Assembly (NCBI RefSeq): GCF_002967765.1
Contig: NZ_PUHY01000016.1
Coordinates: forward strand, 62,001-126,000
Source of the DNA: Blastopirellula marina
Lineage (GTDB): Bacteria > Planctomycetota > Planctomycetia > Pirellulales > Pirellulaceae
Direction of reading: 5' to 3'
DNA: 64,000 nt
The notes beneath the pieces were generated by a model, which searched no databases, was not told the origin of the DNA, and was given only the letters and a program-made list of their open reading frames with translations. Positions 54,270-62,465 of the stretch are shown here, piece by piece. Every line of letters starts with the position of its first letter. The stretch's first letter is position 1. The position numbers were made by a program, and so were the translations under genes.

Positions 54270-54680
54270 TCGGTTGGGGTTGCGCGGGGTTTGCAGAAGT
54301 TTACAAGACTTTGGGCAGTATTTGGTCTTGCGGGATTTTTTGCGGTTTCGGCAATCGCCTACGTCAACTTGGCGATCGTTTGCAGCACGCATTCCCACTG
54401 TTCAGGATAACGGCCAGAGTGTCGGCGAAGGTAAGCTGCGAACTCCTCGATCGCTTGCAGGGCTCCGGTAAAGCTCAGCCTGTTCGGACAACATCGGAAC
54501 TTTAAGGCCGACGCGATCATGGCCGCGCGGATGACGCAATCGCCGATCACGTGACAGTAAACTTTCTTGCGGTAATCAGCTCGACGCAGATGATGAACTC
54601 GAGGCACCAGATCAAAGTTACGCATCTCGCCCTGGGCCAGGAGCCAGGACCAGGCGTACTAGCGATCGGCGAGAATGACA
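54270..54680 (-). pseudogene. Fragment of an IS4-like transposase
   Basis: The minus-strand text WLLAQGEMRNFDLVPRVHHL, RRADYRKKVYCHVIGD, then SFTGALQAIEEFAAYLRRHS and GRYPEQWECVLQTIAKL is the C-terminal part of an IS4-like transposase known from planctomycetes. The start is missing and the frame ends without a complete catalytic DDE set. It lies beside the ISAs1 relic and the second GT4 gene, so this spot has been hit repeatedly. Confidence 0.65.
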
Positions 54681-54752
54681 TTCCCCGGAGAAAACCGGGA
54701 CAACGGCGTTTGCAGAAGTGAATTCTCGCCAGACACGATCGATTTTCTCAAC

Positions 54753-55928
54753 TTAGATTCTCGCGAAGTTGTCCACAATCGAATACTCTGACCAGTTATT
54801 TGCTCGTTCTATCGCTTCGGCGAAAAATAGAGGATGGTCATTCTCATCCCATAATATCGCAACCGCCCTCACCCAATCTTCAACTTCCTCCTCCGTCGGT
54901 AGCAGTTGCGTCTCCGGCCGAATCCGTTCCGGAATCTCCAGCAGCACACCCCCATCGCCAATCACTTCCGGCAGCGAGCCTCGATCACTACCAATCACCG
55001 GAATCCCATTCATCATCGCCTCAGCAGCCACGCGTCCAAAAGACTCCTGCCAGACCGACGGCATCAGCATGGAATGCGTGACACGCAGGTACTCTCGCGG
55101 ATCTGGCGTATTTTGCATCCGATGGAGATTCGCTTGAGAAAGATCCGCCCCAGTCCGAGCCAGCCAGTCCACCGAGGCCCGACCTTCGACGACGAGCAGC
55201 GGAATATCAGGCCGACGCTTACCAAGCACTTCGGCAATCTTGGCAAACACGAACACACCTTTATGCGGCTGCGGGTTGACGAACGTGACGAATCGCCGCT
55301 CCGGGTCAGGCGCGCACACATACCTTTCACGCGGCATCAACGGATAAATCGGGACACTCTCAATCCCGACGTTTTCCCGGTACCACTGAGCATGAAAGTT
55401 GGAGAGCGTTATGGTTACGTCAAAGTCCTGGAAAAACTTCGCATCTTTGTAGGCATAGTTGCATAGGTAGAAGACCGTTCGGGCCCTGGCGTTCCGCGCC
55501 AGTTGCGTTAAAGGACCGGTCATCCAAAACCCACCATAGGTAATCACCAAGTCAGGCCGCCACGACTCTAGTACCTCGCGATAAGCATTGAGCCAAGCCG
55601 TTCCAACCGCCTTGCTGGGACTGGCCTGAGGGTCACTCGGCACCCACACCCCACAATCCACCCCATTCGACCGAAATAAGCTCAGGCGAATATCGACACC
55701 TTGATCCGATGCCTTATAGGTCTTGAAGTGAATGCCCTGTTCGATTAACAGCTCCTCGTTCGTCTTCGGCTCTTCAAAATCCAAGCGAGGCCCCGAAAAC
55801 ACCCGCACTTCCCACCCATGCCGAGCCAACCCTTCCATCAAATCCCGCAAAGAAATCGCCGCCCCACTCGAGGTGTCGATGTAGGAGTGATAAAGGGCAA
55901 CAAGAATACGCTTGGGGCGTTCGGGCAT
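54753..55928 (-). CDS. GT4-family glycosyltransferase B
   Basis: A 391-residue GT-B enzyme, paralogous to the gene at 42428. Features are SSGAAISLRDLMEGLARHGW in the acceptor half, FVNPQPHKGVFVFAKIAEVL with the K-G turn, and EAMMNGIPVIGSDRGSLPEV, the E-x(7)-E-type donor motif. Here the first Glu (AAEAMMNG) is intact, unlike the other copy. No membrane segment is visible. It stands alone between insertion-sequence relics and the phage-type module. A role in glycosylating surface material is inferred from its pairing with the RHS locus. Confidence 0.87.
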   Translation of the reverse strand: MPERPKRILVALYHSYIDTSSGAAISLRDLMEGLARHGWEVRVFSGPRLDFEEPKTNEELLIEQGIHFKTYKASDQGVDIRLSLFRSNGVDCGVWVPSDPQASPSKAVGTAWLNAYREVLESWRPDLVITYGGFWMTGPLTQLARNARARTVFYLCNYAYKDAKFFQDFDVTITLSNFHAQWYRENVGIESVPIYPLMPRERYVCAPDPERRFVTFVNPQPHKGVFVFAKIAEVLGKRRPDIPLLVVEGRASVDWLARTGADLSQANLHRMQNTPDPREYLRVTHSMLMPSVWQESFGRVAAEAMMNGIPVIGSDRGSLPEVIGDGGVLLEIPERIRPETQLLPTEEEVEDWVRAVAILWDENDHPLFFAEAIERANNWSEYSIVDNFARI

Positions 55929-56025
55929 GAGAGCTGGCTCGAGTGATGAGAGACGACCATTTTGGGAGACACCATCTTATCAAGAACGATAACCGCATTC
56001 ACTACGATCGCGAAATGTTCCGACA

Positions 56026-57621
56026 CTACAAAAACAACCCACCCGGCTCTCGATAAATACTCTCGTACTCCACATGCCGAGTCGCTAAATCCACGGCCAT
56101 CACGAGCGCCACAATCCCGTCAATCCGCTCCTGACTTTTCTTCTTCGACGGCTTCCAGTTGTCGGCCGCGTCTTGTTCGATCGCCACGTTACCCGCCATC
56201 CAACGCAAAACAGGATTCCCGGCGTGGCGTAGCTTCTGGGATAGCACCAACTCTTCCAACTTCTTTGTCGGTGCCGACATGCTCGCATAGCCTTGGCCGA
56301 ACGACACAATCTTGAAGCCGTCGTCATCTAACTGCGTGGCGAGTTGGGTCGCGTTCCACCGGTCGATGGCGATCTGCTCGATCTTGAAACGCTTATCCAG
56401 TTGGTTGATCTTGGACCGAATGCGTTCGTAATCAATCACCTCGCCAGGAGACGCTTCGATAAGTCGCTGCTGAATCCAGGGCACGTATGGTGCATGGTCG
56501 CGTTTCTCACGCCGCCTGGCACCTTCCTCCGGCACCCAGAACAGCGGCAGCACGTCATAATGGTCATCGCCAGGGAACACGAGAACCAGTGCCGAGATAT
56601 CGGTAGTCGCAGAGAGGTCCAACCCGGCGAAACAAGTGCGACCATCTAACTCATCAAATTCTTCGTCGCACGCATCCCACTTCTCCATATTCAACCAGCG
56701 CGATTCCTGCTGGGTCCATTGATTGAGGCGATACCTGCGAAACGAGTTTTCTTTGGCGGGCGATTCCTGGGCTTCACGGCAGTCCTCGGCGAACTGCTCC
56801 GCGTCGATCGTGATGCCGAAGCTGGGATTGGCTTTCTGCCATACCCCAGGTGTTGTCCAGTCATCCTCGACATCTGCAGCGGAGATGTACGGGAAGAACG
56901 CCGTGTCCTCAACGGTTCCATCCAAGACCTGGCGAGCGTATTCGTGCTGTTCCCAACAGATACTGAGTCGGTCGTAGCCAGCGGTCGTGATGGCCAGCAT
57001 GAGCGGTTGTCGGCGCGAGGCACCGGCGTATCGTAGCGTGTCCCACAGTTCGCGTGACTTCTGAGCGTGCAGCTCGTCCATCAAAACCGCGTGGGCGTTG
57101 AGGCCTTCTTTGGTGGGCACTTCGGCGGACAAAGCCCGATAGATCGAACGACTACGATGGTCCACGATCCGTTTTGTGGAGCGGACCACCTTCAGCCTCG
57201 ACGCCAGATGTGGCGAGTAGTCCACCATGTTGGCCGCTTCATTGAAGACGATGGACGCTTGGTCACGGTCCGAGGCCGCGCTGTAGATCTCGGCCCCTGG
57301 TTCCCCATCACACGTTAGTAGGTAAAGACTCAATCCTGCGAAAAGGGTGCTCTTGCCATTCTTCTTCGGCACCTCGATATAACCGCGGCGAAAACGACGT
57401 GTCCCATCTGCCCGCTTCCAACCGAACAGGGGCGCCACGACGTCCTTCCATTGCCAATCCAACAGTTCGAACGGTTGATTGGCCCATTGGCCCTTAGAGT
57501 GTTTGAGAAACCGCAGGAAAAACTCACGCACGCGCTGAGCGGCATTCTCATCGAACCAGCAACCATTCTCGACGGCACGCTCGTCATTTGAGCTTCTCAC
57601 CCACTGCTGCGTTACGTCCAC
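56026..57621 (-). CDS. Phage terminase large subunit (HK97-type)
   Basis: A 531-residue ATP-driven DNA packaging motor. The Walker A-like motif is PKKNGKST (residues 85-92) and the Walker B region reads AVLMDELHAQ near 180. The nuclease domain shows CFAGLDLSATTDISALVLVF (acidic metal ligand) and KSQERIDGIVALVMAVDLA near the end, as in Terminase_1-family proteins. The GTG start overlaps the small subunit stop (TAGTG). Its length matches the family. No portal, protease or capsid gene follows it in this direction; the next gene is a glycosyltransferase, so the structural module is missing. Confidence 0.9.
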   Translation of the reverse strand: MDVTQQWVRSSNDERAVENGCWFDENAAQRVREFFLRFLKHSKGQWANQPFELLDWQWKDVVAPLFGWKRADGTRRFRRGYIEVPKKNGKSTLFAGLSLYLLTCDGEPGAEIYSAASDRDQASIVFNEAANMVDYSPHLASRLKVVRSTKRIVDHRSRSIYRALSAEVPTKEGLNAHAVLMDELHAQKSRELWDTLRYAGASRRQPLMLAITTAGYDRLSICWEQHEYARQVLDGTVEDTAFFPYISAADVEDDWTTPGVWQKANPSFGITIDAEQFAEDCREAQESPAKENSFRRYRLNQWTQQESRWLNMEKWDACDEEFDELDGRTCFAGLDLSATTDISALVLVFPGDDHYDVLPLFWVPEEGARRREKRDHAPYVPWIQQRLIEASPGEVIDYERIRSKINQLDKRFKIEQIAIDRWNATQLATQLDDDGFKIVSFGQGYASMSAPTKKLEELVLSQKLRHAGNPVLRWMAGNVAIEQDAADNWKPSKKKSQERIDGIVALVMAVDLATRHVEYESIYREPGGLFL

Positions 57622-58085
57622 TACCCTGCTCCCACGAACGTATCAAATTCATCTTCGGCACTCTTTTTCGCTTCGACGCGGAGACGACTGCGACTCGACG
57701 GCGTGAGACCGAACTCGACAAGGAACTTTCGCATCGTCTCCATCGCCTGGTCCGCCACGGTCAGATAAGGCGACTTCATCGGAAAGCCTTTCTCGGGGGA
57801 CTTCACGATGGTGCCGAATTTCTTGACCTGTTCCTCCGCGTGAACCCAACGGCTGTAGACTGTGCAGTAGGCGGCTAATGCCGCGCGATCCGCCGAACTG
57901 AGTAATCCCATCTCATTGAGAATCTCGGAAATGCGGAACCATTCGTCTTGAGCAACTTCATCCAGGAAGTCTGGGCACGATGGAATACTGCTGGGTGCAT
58001 TCGGTTCATCGTGATTGATAGCCCGTTTCCCGGGATTACCTTCGCGAATCTTAAGCACCGTCGGTTTGGGTTTGCGTCCTCTCAT
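57621..58085 (-). CDS. Phage terminase small subunit, P27 family
   Basis: A 154-residue DNA-recognition subunit. Its N-terminus MRGRKPKPTVLKIREGNPGK is the P27 hallmark, followed by the DEVAQDEWFRISEILNEMGL helix, LSSADRAALAAYCTVYSRWV, and the helix LTVADQAMETMRKFLVEFGL, then TPSSRSRL. The ATG overlaps the HNH gene stop (ATGA). Together with the large subunit it selects the phage genome for packaging. Confidence 0.9.
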   Translation of the reverse strand: MRGRKPKPTVLKIREGNPGKRAINHDEPNAPSSIPSCPDFLDEVAQDEWFRISEILNEMGLLSSADRAALAAYCTVYSRWVHAEEQVKKFGTIVKSPEKGFPMKSPYLTVADQAMETMRKFLVEFGLTPSSRSRLRVEAKKSAEDEFDTFVGAG

Positions 58086-58582
58086 TGGTTAACACCCCCT
58101 GGCGCCCAATTTCGCGGGCGCGCCTGTGTTGGGTACGCGGCGGTACAGTGCACGATCCCCGGAGGATGTGACCCGCCCCGGGGGCCTCTCGGTGGCTCCT
58201 GGAGCCTTCTAACGGCATCTCTGCGGGTTTGCTGAATGGCACTTGGATTCGTATCGGTACTTGAGCCAAATAGCCCTTTGTCACACTCCGTTTTCGCTCG
58301 ATGATGTGTTCGGCAGAGCACTTGGGTGTTGCCTATCTCCAGTCGCCAATCGAGTCGCACGTGAATCGGAATGATGTGGTCGACGTCCTTGGCCGAGGTA
58401 TGGAGACCACGCTTTAAACACTCTTGGCAAAGGTGATGATCGAGTTGCCTTCGCCACTTAGCAATGCGTTCCCAGTCGGCATCGTAACCACGGTCTTGGG
58501 CGGAGCCGTGGCGGATTGAGGCGATCGTTCGCCCGACCGGTTTAATCGTTTCGCTTCGTCTTTTGATTCGTCTTGGCATCAC
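58082..58582 (-). CDS. Phage-type HNH endonuclease
   Basis: A 166-residue protein. The motif WRRQLDHHLCQECLKRGLHT, then AKDVDHIIPIHVR and VLCRTHHRAKTE, is the HNH nuclease fold with its zinc Cys pairs and the catalytic His in DHI. The enzyme is usually encoded next to P27/HK97-type terminases, where it aids cohesive-end packaging. An ATG one codon inside is equally possible. The last 40 residues are Pro/Arg/Gly-rich. Confidence 0.9.
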   Translation of the reverse strand: MMPRRIKRRSETIKPVGRTIASIRHGSAQDRGYDADWERIAKWRRQLDHHLCQECLKRGLHTSAKDVDHIIPIHVRLDWRLEIGNTQVLCRTHHRAKTECDKGLFGSSTDTNPSAIQQTRRDAVRRLQEPPRGPRGGSHPPGIVHCTAAYPTQARPRNWAPGGVNQ

Positions 58583-58639
58583 GTTCCTTTCATTAGTCTG
58601 AGAGTTGATACGAAATCATTTGCTTCTCTCGCTACAACG

Positions 58640-58669
58640 CTTGATGTGTTTCCGAATGCATGGCTCATT
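58640..58669 (+). promoter_or_regulatory. Shared promoter-like element, copy 1
   Basis: TTGATGTGTTTCC then ATGGCTCAT, a 28-base pattern that also stands before the 59290 gene with the same internal spacing. TTGATG and CTCATT are 17 bases apart, as in a sigma-70-type promoter. It precedes the HARE-HTH gene by about 55 bases. Confidence 0.55.
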
Positions 58670-58722
58670 TGTGTCCACGCGAAACAGTTCGCGAGTAACG
58701 AATTACCTATCGGAGAAGACTC

Positions 58723-59070
58723 ATGACCACAAAGAAAACGACTCGTAAGCCTTCCGCCACCAAGAAGGGCACAGCTAATCGCCGTACCACCAAGGCGTCG
58801 AAGCCGTTGCAAGCAAAGCCTGAAAAAGAACCCGTTGCCAAACGCTTGTCGGCTCTCAGCGCAGCAGCCAAGGTCCTGAGCGAATCGACCGAACCACTCA
58901 ACACCAAACAAATGGTCGAAGCGATGGCAGAGAAAGGCTATTGGTCCAGTCCAGGCGGCAAGACGCCGCACGCCACGCTCCACAGCGCGATCATGCGGGA
59001 GATTAACACCAAAGGCAAAGACGCCCGGTTCAAGAAGACCGAACGAGGTAAGTTCGCGACCAACGGCTAG
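58723..59070 (+). CDS. HARE-HTH (HB1/ASXL) domain protein
   Basis: A 115-residue protein. Residues 1-45 are a Lys/Thr/Ala-rich basic tail that may bind DNA. Residues 46-115 form a HARE-HTH winged helix: LSAAAKVLSESTEPLNTKQM, then VEAMAEKGYWSSPGGKTPHA and LHSAIMREINTKGKDARFKK. Such domains occur in RNA polymerase delta subunits and in restriction and phage proteins, and are thought to read DNA modifications. The ATG is preceded by GGAGAAG. A strong terminator follows at 59095. Confidence 0.85.
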   Translation: MTTKKTTRKPSATKKGTANRRTTKASKPLQAKPEKEPVAKRLSALSAAAKVLSESTEPLNTKQMVEAMAEKGYWSSPGGKTPHATLHSAIMREINTKGKDARFKKTERGKFATNG

Positions 59071-59094
59071 GACAACCAAACACTTCGCCCACAA

Positions 59095-59127
59095 CGCCCG
59101 ACGTTCGCCACGTTTGGGCGTTTTTTT
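59095..59127 (+). terminator. Rho-independent terminator after HARE-HTH gene
   Basis: A GC-rich stem of cgcccgacgt and acgtttgggcg with a 5-base loop and a 7-base T-run. It lies 25 bases past the stop codon. Confidence 0.9.
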
Positions 59128-59220
59128 GTTCTGGGCATAGTGAGGGCAGTTGTCTGTTTCGACGTCACACGGCCAAATGTCGCGGCCAACGAGAAAGCTG
59201 CTGAATTGTGCCGAACCATG

Positions 59221-59250
59221 CTTGATGTTTTCCAGCACGTATGGCTCATA
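59221..59250 (+). promoter_or_regulatory. Shared promoter-like element, copy 2
   Basis: TTGATGTTTTCCAGC and ATGGCTCATA match copy 1 at 58640 with identical length. It stands 40 bases before the start of the 59290 gene. Confidence 0.55.
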
Positions 59251-59289
59251 TGCCATATAAGAAACGACACCCAAACCGGAGACCGAACT

Positions 59290-59535
59290 ATGCCAGCTAA
59301 CGACCACGAAACCAAGCTTCGCGACGCCTTCCAGAAGATGGACCCACACCAATACCAAGAGATTCGCGACGCGTACTACAAAGCGGTTGAAGGCCTGCAG
59401 AGCCTGGCCCAATCGCTCGAGTTCGCCGACATCGGGGTTGGAGAGACGAACGACCACGTGCTGATTGAGGAGCACCTGACTGCGGTCGAGGCGATCCACG
59501 TGATGAACCAAAGCTTGCTGGGTAAGATTCTTTAG
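59290..59535 (+). CDS. Small phage-module protein, unknown
   Basis: An 81-residue helical acidic protein, MPANDHETKLRDAFQKMDPH, then SLEFADIGVGETNDHVLIEE. The ATG follows a GGAGA motif 6 bases upstream; earlier in-frame starts cross the promoter-like repeat. The family is unknown. Its stop is 5 bases from the stop of the converging methyltransferase gene. Confidence 0.6.
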   Translation: MPANDHETKLRDAFQKMDPHQYQEIRDAYYKAVEGLQSLAQSLEFADIGVGETNDHVLIEEHLTAVEAIHVMNQSLLGKIL

Positions 59536-59540
59536 AGCGT

Positions 59541-60854
59541 TCACCGCATCGCCTCCTCTCTGGCCTTCATCGGGATAGGCGAGTCTCCCGTTCTTTCTAG
59601 TACCGCTGGCTTGCCAGTGAATCTTTGGAAGCGGTCGACAATCGTGTCGCAGTAGTAGGTATCGAGCTCCATCAGGTAGGCCTTACGTCCCGTCTGTTCG
59701 GCGCCAATAAGCGTTGACCCGCTGCCACCGAATAGGTCCAAGACGTTCTCACCGGCGACCGTGGAGTATTGCATGGCTCGCACAGCCAGTTCGGCAGGCT
59801 TGGCCGTTAAATGTTCCATTTGCTGGGGCGGTATCTTCTTGACGTGCCATAGATCAGGCACATTGTGCGGCCCGTAGAACTTGTGGGCGGAACCCTCTTT
59901 CCAACCGTAGAACGCAATTTCAAAACACCCTAGAAAATCCTTTCGCGTCAGCACTGGGTGAAGCTTGTCCCACACGATGGCTTGGCTGAAATACAAACCA
60001 TGCTTCTTTAGAACGGGTGGATAATTGCCGAGGTTAGCGTAGCCGCCCCAGATGTAGAATCCACGCCCCGGTGCCAGCACGCGAGTCATATTGCCAAACC
60101 AGGCATCGAGCAGTCGATCGAATTCTTCATCCGACACAAAGTCATTCGCCAACGGTCGATCCTTGGACCGCATCTTCTTCGGAGCACCATTTGATTTACG
60201 TTTGCTCGAGTCCGCAAAGCTGCTATTGCCCGCGGCGATGGCGTTCTTCGACCTCGGTTCCACCTTCACGTTGTACGGAGGATCGGTATTCACCAGATGA
60301 ATCACCGCACCATCAAGTAATCGATCAACGTCGTCGACCTTGGAACTATCACCACACAACAATCGATGGTCGCCAAGTATCCACAAGTCGCCTGGCTGTG
60401 TGACCGGATCATCTGGTGGCTCAGGCACATCATCGGGATCGTTCAGCCCGTCCTTCACATCACCGCTGAGCATCTTGGCCAGTTCGTCATCCTTGAAGCC
60501 AAGTAGCCCCAGATCGTAGTCGGCGTCCTTAAGGGCGTTCAGTTCGATCGGCAGTAGATCCAAGTCCCATTCGGCAATGGTCGCCGTTTGATTGTCCGCG
60601 ATTCGGTAGGCTCGAATCTGTTCATCGCTCATCCCTTCAGCTACATGAACCGGTACCTGGGTCATGCCCAGCTTCTGAGCCGCCTTGAGTCTCGTGTGGC
60701 CGACGATAACCACACCTGCTTCATCCACTACGATTGGCTGGCGAAATCCAAACTCCGCGAGCGACTTGGCCACGGCATCGACTGCGCCATCGTTCACGCG
60801 AGGGTTGCTGGGATAGGGGGTGACGTCAGAAACGTTCCACTGTTCGATCTTCAT
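59541..60854 (-). CDS. ParB-like nuclease domain fused to DNA methyltransferase
   Basis: A 437-residue protein from MKIEQWNVSD (the longer frame lacks similarity). The N-terminal 125 residues are ParB/Srx-like: VTPYPSNPRVNDGAVDAVAK, then EFGFRQPIVVDEAGVVIVGH and TRLKAAQKLG. The rest is a beta-class N4/N6 methyltransferase: catalytic motif NTDPPYNV near residue 190 and the AdoMet motif LDLFGGSGST near 380. Such fusions are common in phages and their satellites, where they protect or mark DNA. No restriction partner is next to it. Confidence 0.93.
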   Translation of the reverse strand: MKIEQWNVSDVTPYPSNPRVNDGAVDAVAKSLAEFGFRQPIVVDEAGVVIVGHTRLKAAQKLGMTQVPVHVAEGMSDEQIRAYRIADNQTATIAEWDLDLLPIELNALKDADYDLGLLGFKDDELAKMLSGDVKDGLNDPDDVPEPPDDPVTQPGDLWILGDHRLLCGDSSKVDDVDRLLDGAVIHLVNTDPPYNVKVEPRSKNAIAAGNSSFADSSKRKSNGAPKKMRSKDRPLANDFVSDEEFDRLLDAWFGNMTRVLAPGRGFYIWGGYANLGNYPPVLKKHGLYFSQAIVWDKLHPVLTRKDFLGCFEIAFYGWKEGSAHKFYGPHNVPDLWHVKKIPPQQMEHLTAKPAELAVRAMQYSTVAGENVLDLFGGSGSTLIGAEQTGRKAYLMELDTYYCDTIVDRFQRFTGKPAVLERTGDSPIPMKAREEAMR

Positions 60855-61192
60855 CAGATAGAGCTGCCTACGCACAAGTGTTCGTGCTGGTAGCTCCGAG
60901 ATGCGGAGTGCGGCCCTGGCGATCCAGGGCGGCGGACAAGAGAACCAGAAATCTCTTGTCACTGGTGTTGCACGTATTTTACTCGATGCGGGGTGGGCAT
61001 TGCTATGTTAGTGGCGATGTATTTGATACGAAACACGAAGATAAGTGTTGGTCAGCGCAGGTTCATCCGATCGAAAAGTACGTGACGCCGAACATGTTGG
61101 CAGATAGAATTCAGAACACGCTCTGTCAGTCGGCCAACAAAAGCCGCTTGCCGTAGTACTACGCAGAGTATTCAGGTCGGAGCTTACCTTTG
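60855..61192. other. Intergenic region of phage module
   Basis: No convincing gene lies in these 340 bases. A plus-strand frame of 92 codons (60878-61156) has no protein-like pattern. The region should hold the minus-strand promoter of the methyltransferase and the plus-strand promoter of the following membrane protein. Confidence 0.35.
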
Positions 61193-61708
61193 ATGAAGTC
61201 TCGTCGTCGACTATACGCAATCTTGATCACAGTCGTCGTCCTAGTGGTCGCGTACCCAACGTGGTGTTACCTTCGCATCCGTTCCTATCAGACGTTCATT
61301 CACAGCCAATACGATGCCGAAATCAATCAACTAGTAAACACGACTCACGTTTGGCCCGAAGACGCATATTCCGACGAGGAAGCTTTCCGAAAGGGAGAAC
61401 AACTGGAAGACGATCTAAAAGCAATCTTTAGTAACGGTGATTTCTACTGCGCCAGTTGGTCGTACGATTCTCATCACGGGTTAAGGAGCACAGGAATTCC
61501 TGACCAAGGATATACGACGTTCGATATTCTGTTTTTCCGCGCGTCAGGGCCCAAGTCACAGTCCCTTGCCTACGGAAGAACGCACGACGGCGTACCATTA
61601 TTGGTCTATGAGCGATGGTTGCCGGATGCACCAATCATGAAGCACATTAGGATCGTCTTCTATCGCGAAAAGGTCGACAAGCGTCGTGAATCCAGGGCAG
61701 CCAGTTAA
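61193..61708 (+). CDS. Membrane-anchored hypothetical protein
   Basis: A 171-residue protein with a basic start (KSRRRLYAILI) and one hydrophobic segment (residues 8-28) that could anchor or export it, then a soluble domain with FYCASWSYDSHHGLRSTGIP and GVPLLVYERWLPDAP. The family is unknown. A TTG directly upstream may start the same frame. It is the only exported-looking gene in the phage-type module and could be a cargo gene. Confidence 0.6.
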   Translation: MKSRRRLYAILITVVVLVVAYPTWCYLRIRSYQTFIHSQYDAEINQLVNTTHVWPEDAYSDEEAFRKGEQLEDDLKAIFSNGDFYCASWSYDSHHGLRSTGIPDQGYTTFDILFFRASGPKSQSLAYGRTHDGVPLLVYERWLPDAPIMKHIRIVFYREKVDKRRESRAAS

Positions 61709-61798
61709 AGTCATGTGAGTCAAGAACTCGAAGCGTGTGATCAAAAGCTAGTCACGCTCTGTGTACGGCGATCTTGTTAATTGCAGTTCTATGCCTCC

Positions 61799-62023
61799 CT
61801 AGGTATCGCTAAGCTCACCTCGCAACTGTTGCTCTAGTTCGCTTGGTGGCGTGGAGAACTTCGCCCCCAACGGCGCCGTGATCGCAATCCGAGCCCGACG
61901 CCCCTTTCGACCGACCAGCCGGATAACGATGCACACGCCGTCCACCTCGACCGTTTGCGATTCACCTTGAGAATACCAATCGACCAATTGGCAGCGTTTG
62001 ACCTTCGATTCCTTCCTATTCAT
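61799..62023 (-). CDS. CsrA-like small protein
   Basis: A 74-residue protein from MNRKESKVKRC, with AAGGAT 7 bases before the ATG. The pattern GESQTVEVDGVCIVIRLVGR, then ARIAITAPLGAKFS, mirrors CsrA (G-E-S-I-x-I, V-x-V, G-x-x-x-R-x-G-I-x-A-P), though with a longer N-terminus and an altered GLD loop. CsrA binds GGA in mRNA leaders and controls translation. The RNA-binding Arg after the I-x-A-P motif is not clearly present. It may regulate phage-module expression. Confidence 0.55.
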   Translation of the reverse strand: MNRKESKVKRCQLVDWYSQGESQTVEVDGVCIVIRLVGRKGRRARIAITAPLGAKFSTPPSELEQQLRGELSDT

Positions 62024-62033
62024 TGTTTGATCC

Positions 62034-62243
62034 TTACTCGACAATCGTGGAAGTACACACGTCGCAGTGGCATGCCTCGACGTGCTGTGTATTTTCGATT
62101 GGTGGTTGCTGAACCCGGTCACCCTTCACTACCCCCGAAGAGGTGTTGAATCCTCGCGCTGAGGAGCGGCAGGCGTAATCAAGATGACCAACGTGTCGAG
62201 ATGCCCACCAGCCATCGGCGTCCTCATCCCCCATTTCTGCCAT
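62034..62243 (-). CDS. Possible small Cys-rich protein
   Basis: A 69-codon frame ending 10 bases before the CsrA-like start, with the motif CHCDVC near its end. Such paired Cys could bind zinc. The start MAEMGDEDADGWW has no clear Shine-Dalgarno. It is placed between the primase-helicase and the CsrA-like gene on the same strand. The region 62244-62465 between it and the primase gene holds no credible gene. Confidence 0.35.
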   Translation of the reverse strand: MAEMGDEDADGWWASRHVGHLDYACRSSARGFNTSSGVVKGDRVQQPPIENTQHVEACHCDVCTSTIVE

Positions 62244-62465
62244 TCATCGGTGGACCAAATCGTCAATCGGATCATCGAAATCTAAAAAGTCTAAGGTGAG
62301 GCTACCGTCGCGCACCGTCGCGTAGGTTCCCATTGCAGTTGGAGATAATCACGTGCGTGTGTGCGCGCCTGCGCACCCGCGATAACAGTGGGAAACGTCG
62401 CGACGGAGCGCGACGGTAAATCCCCAAACCCCTTACCACAAACTCCATGCCTACCTCGTTTAACA

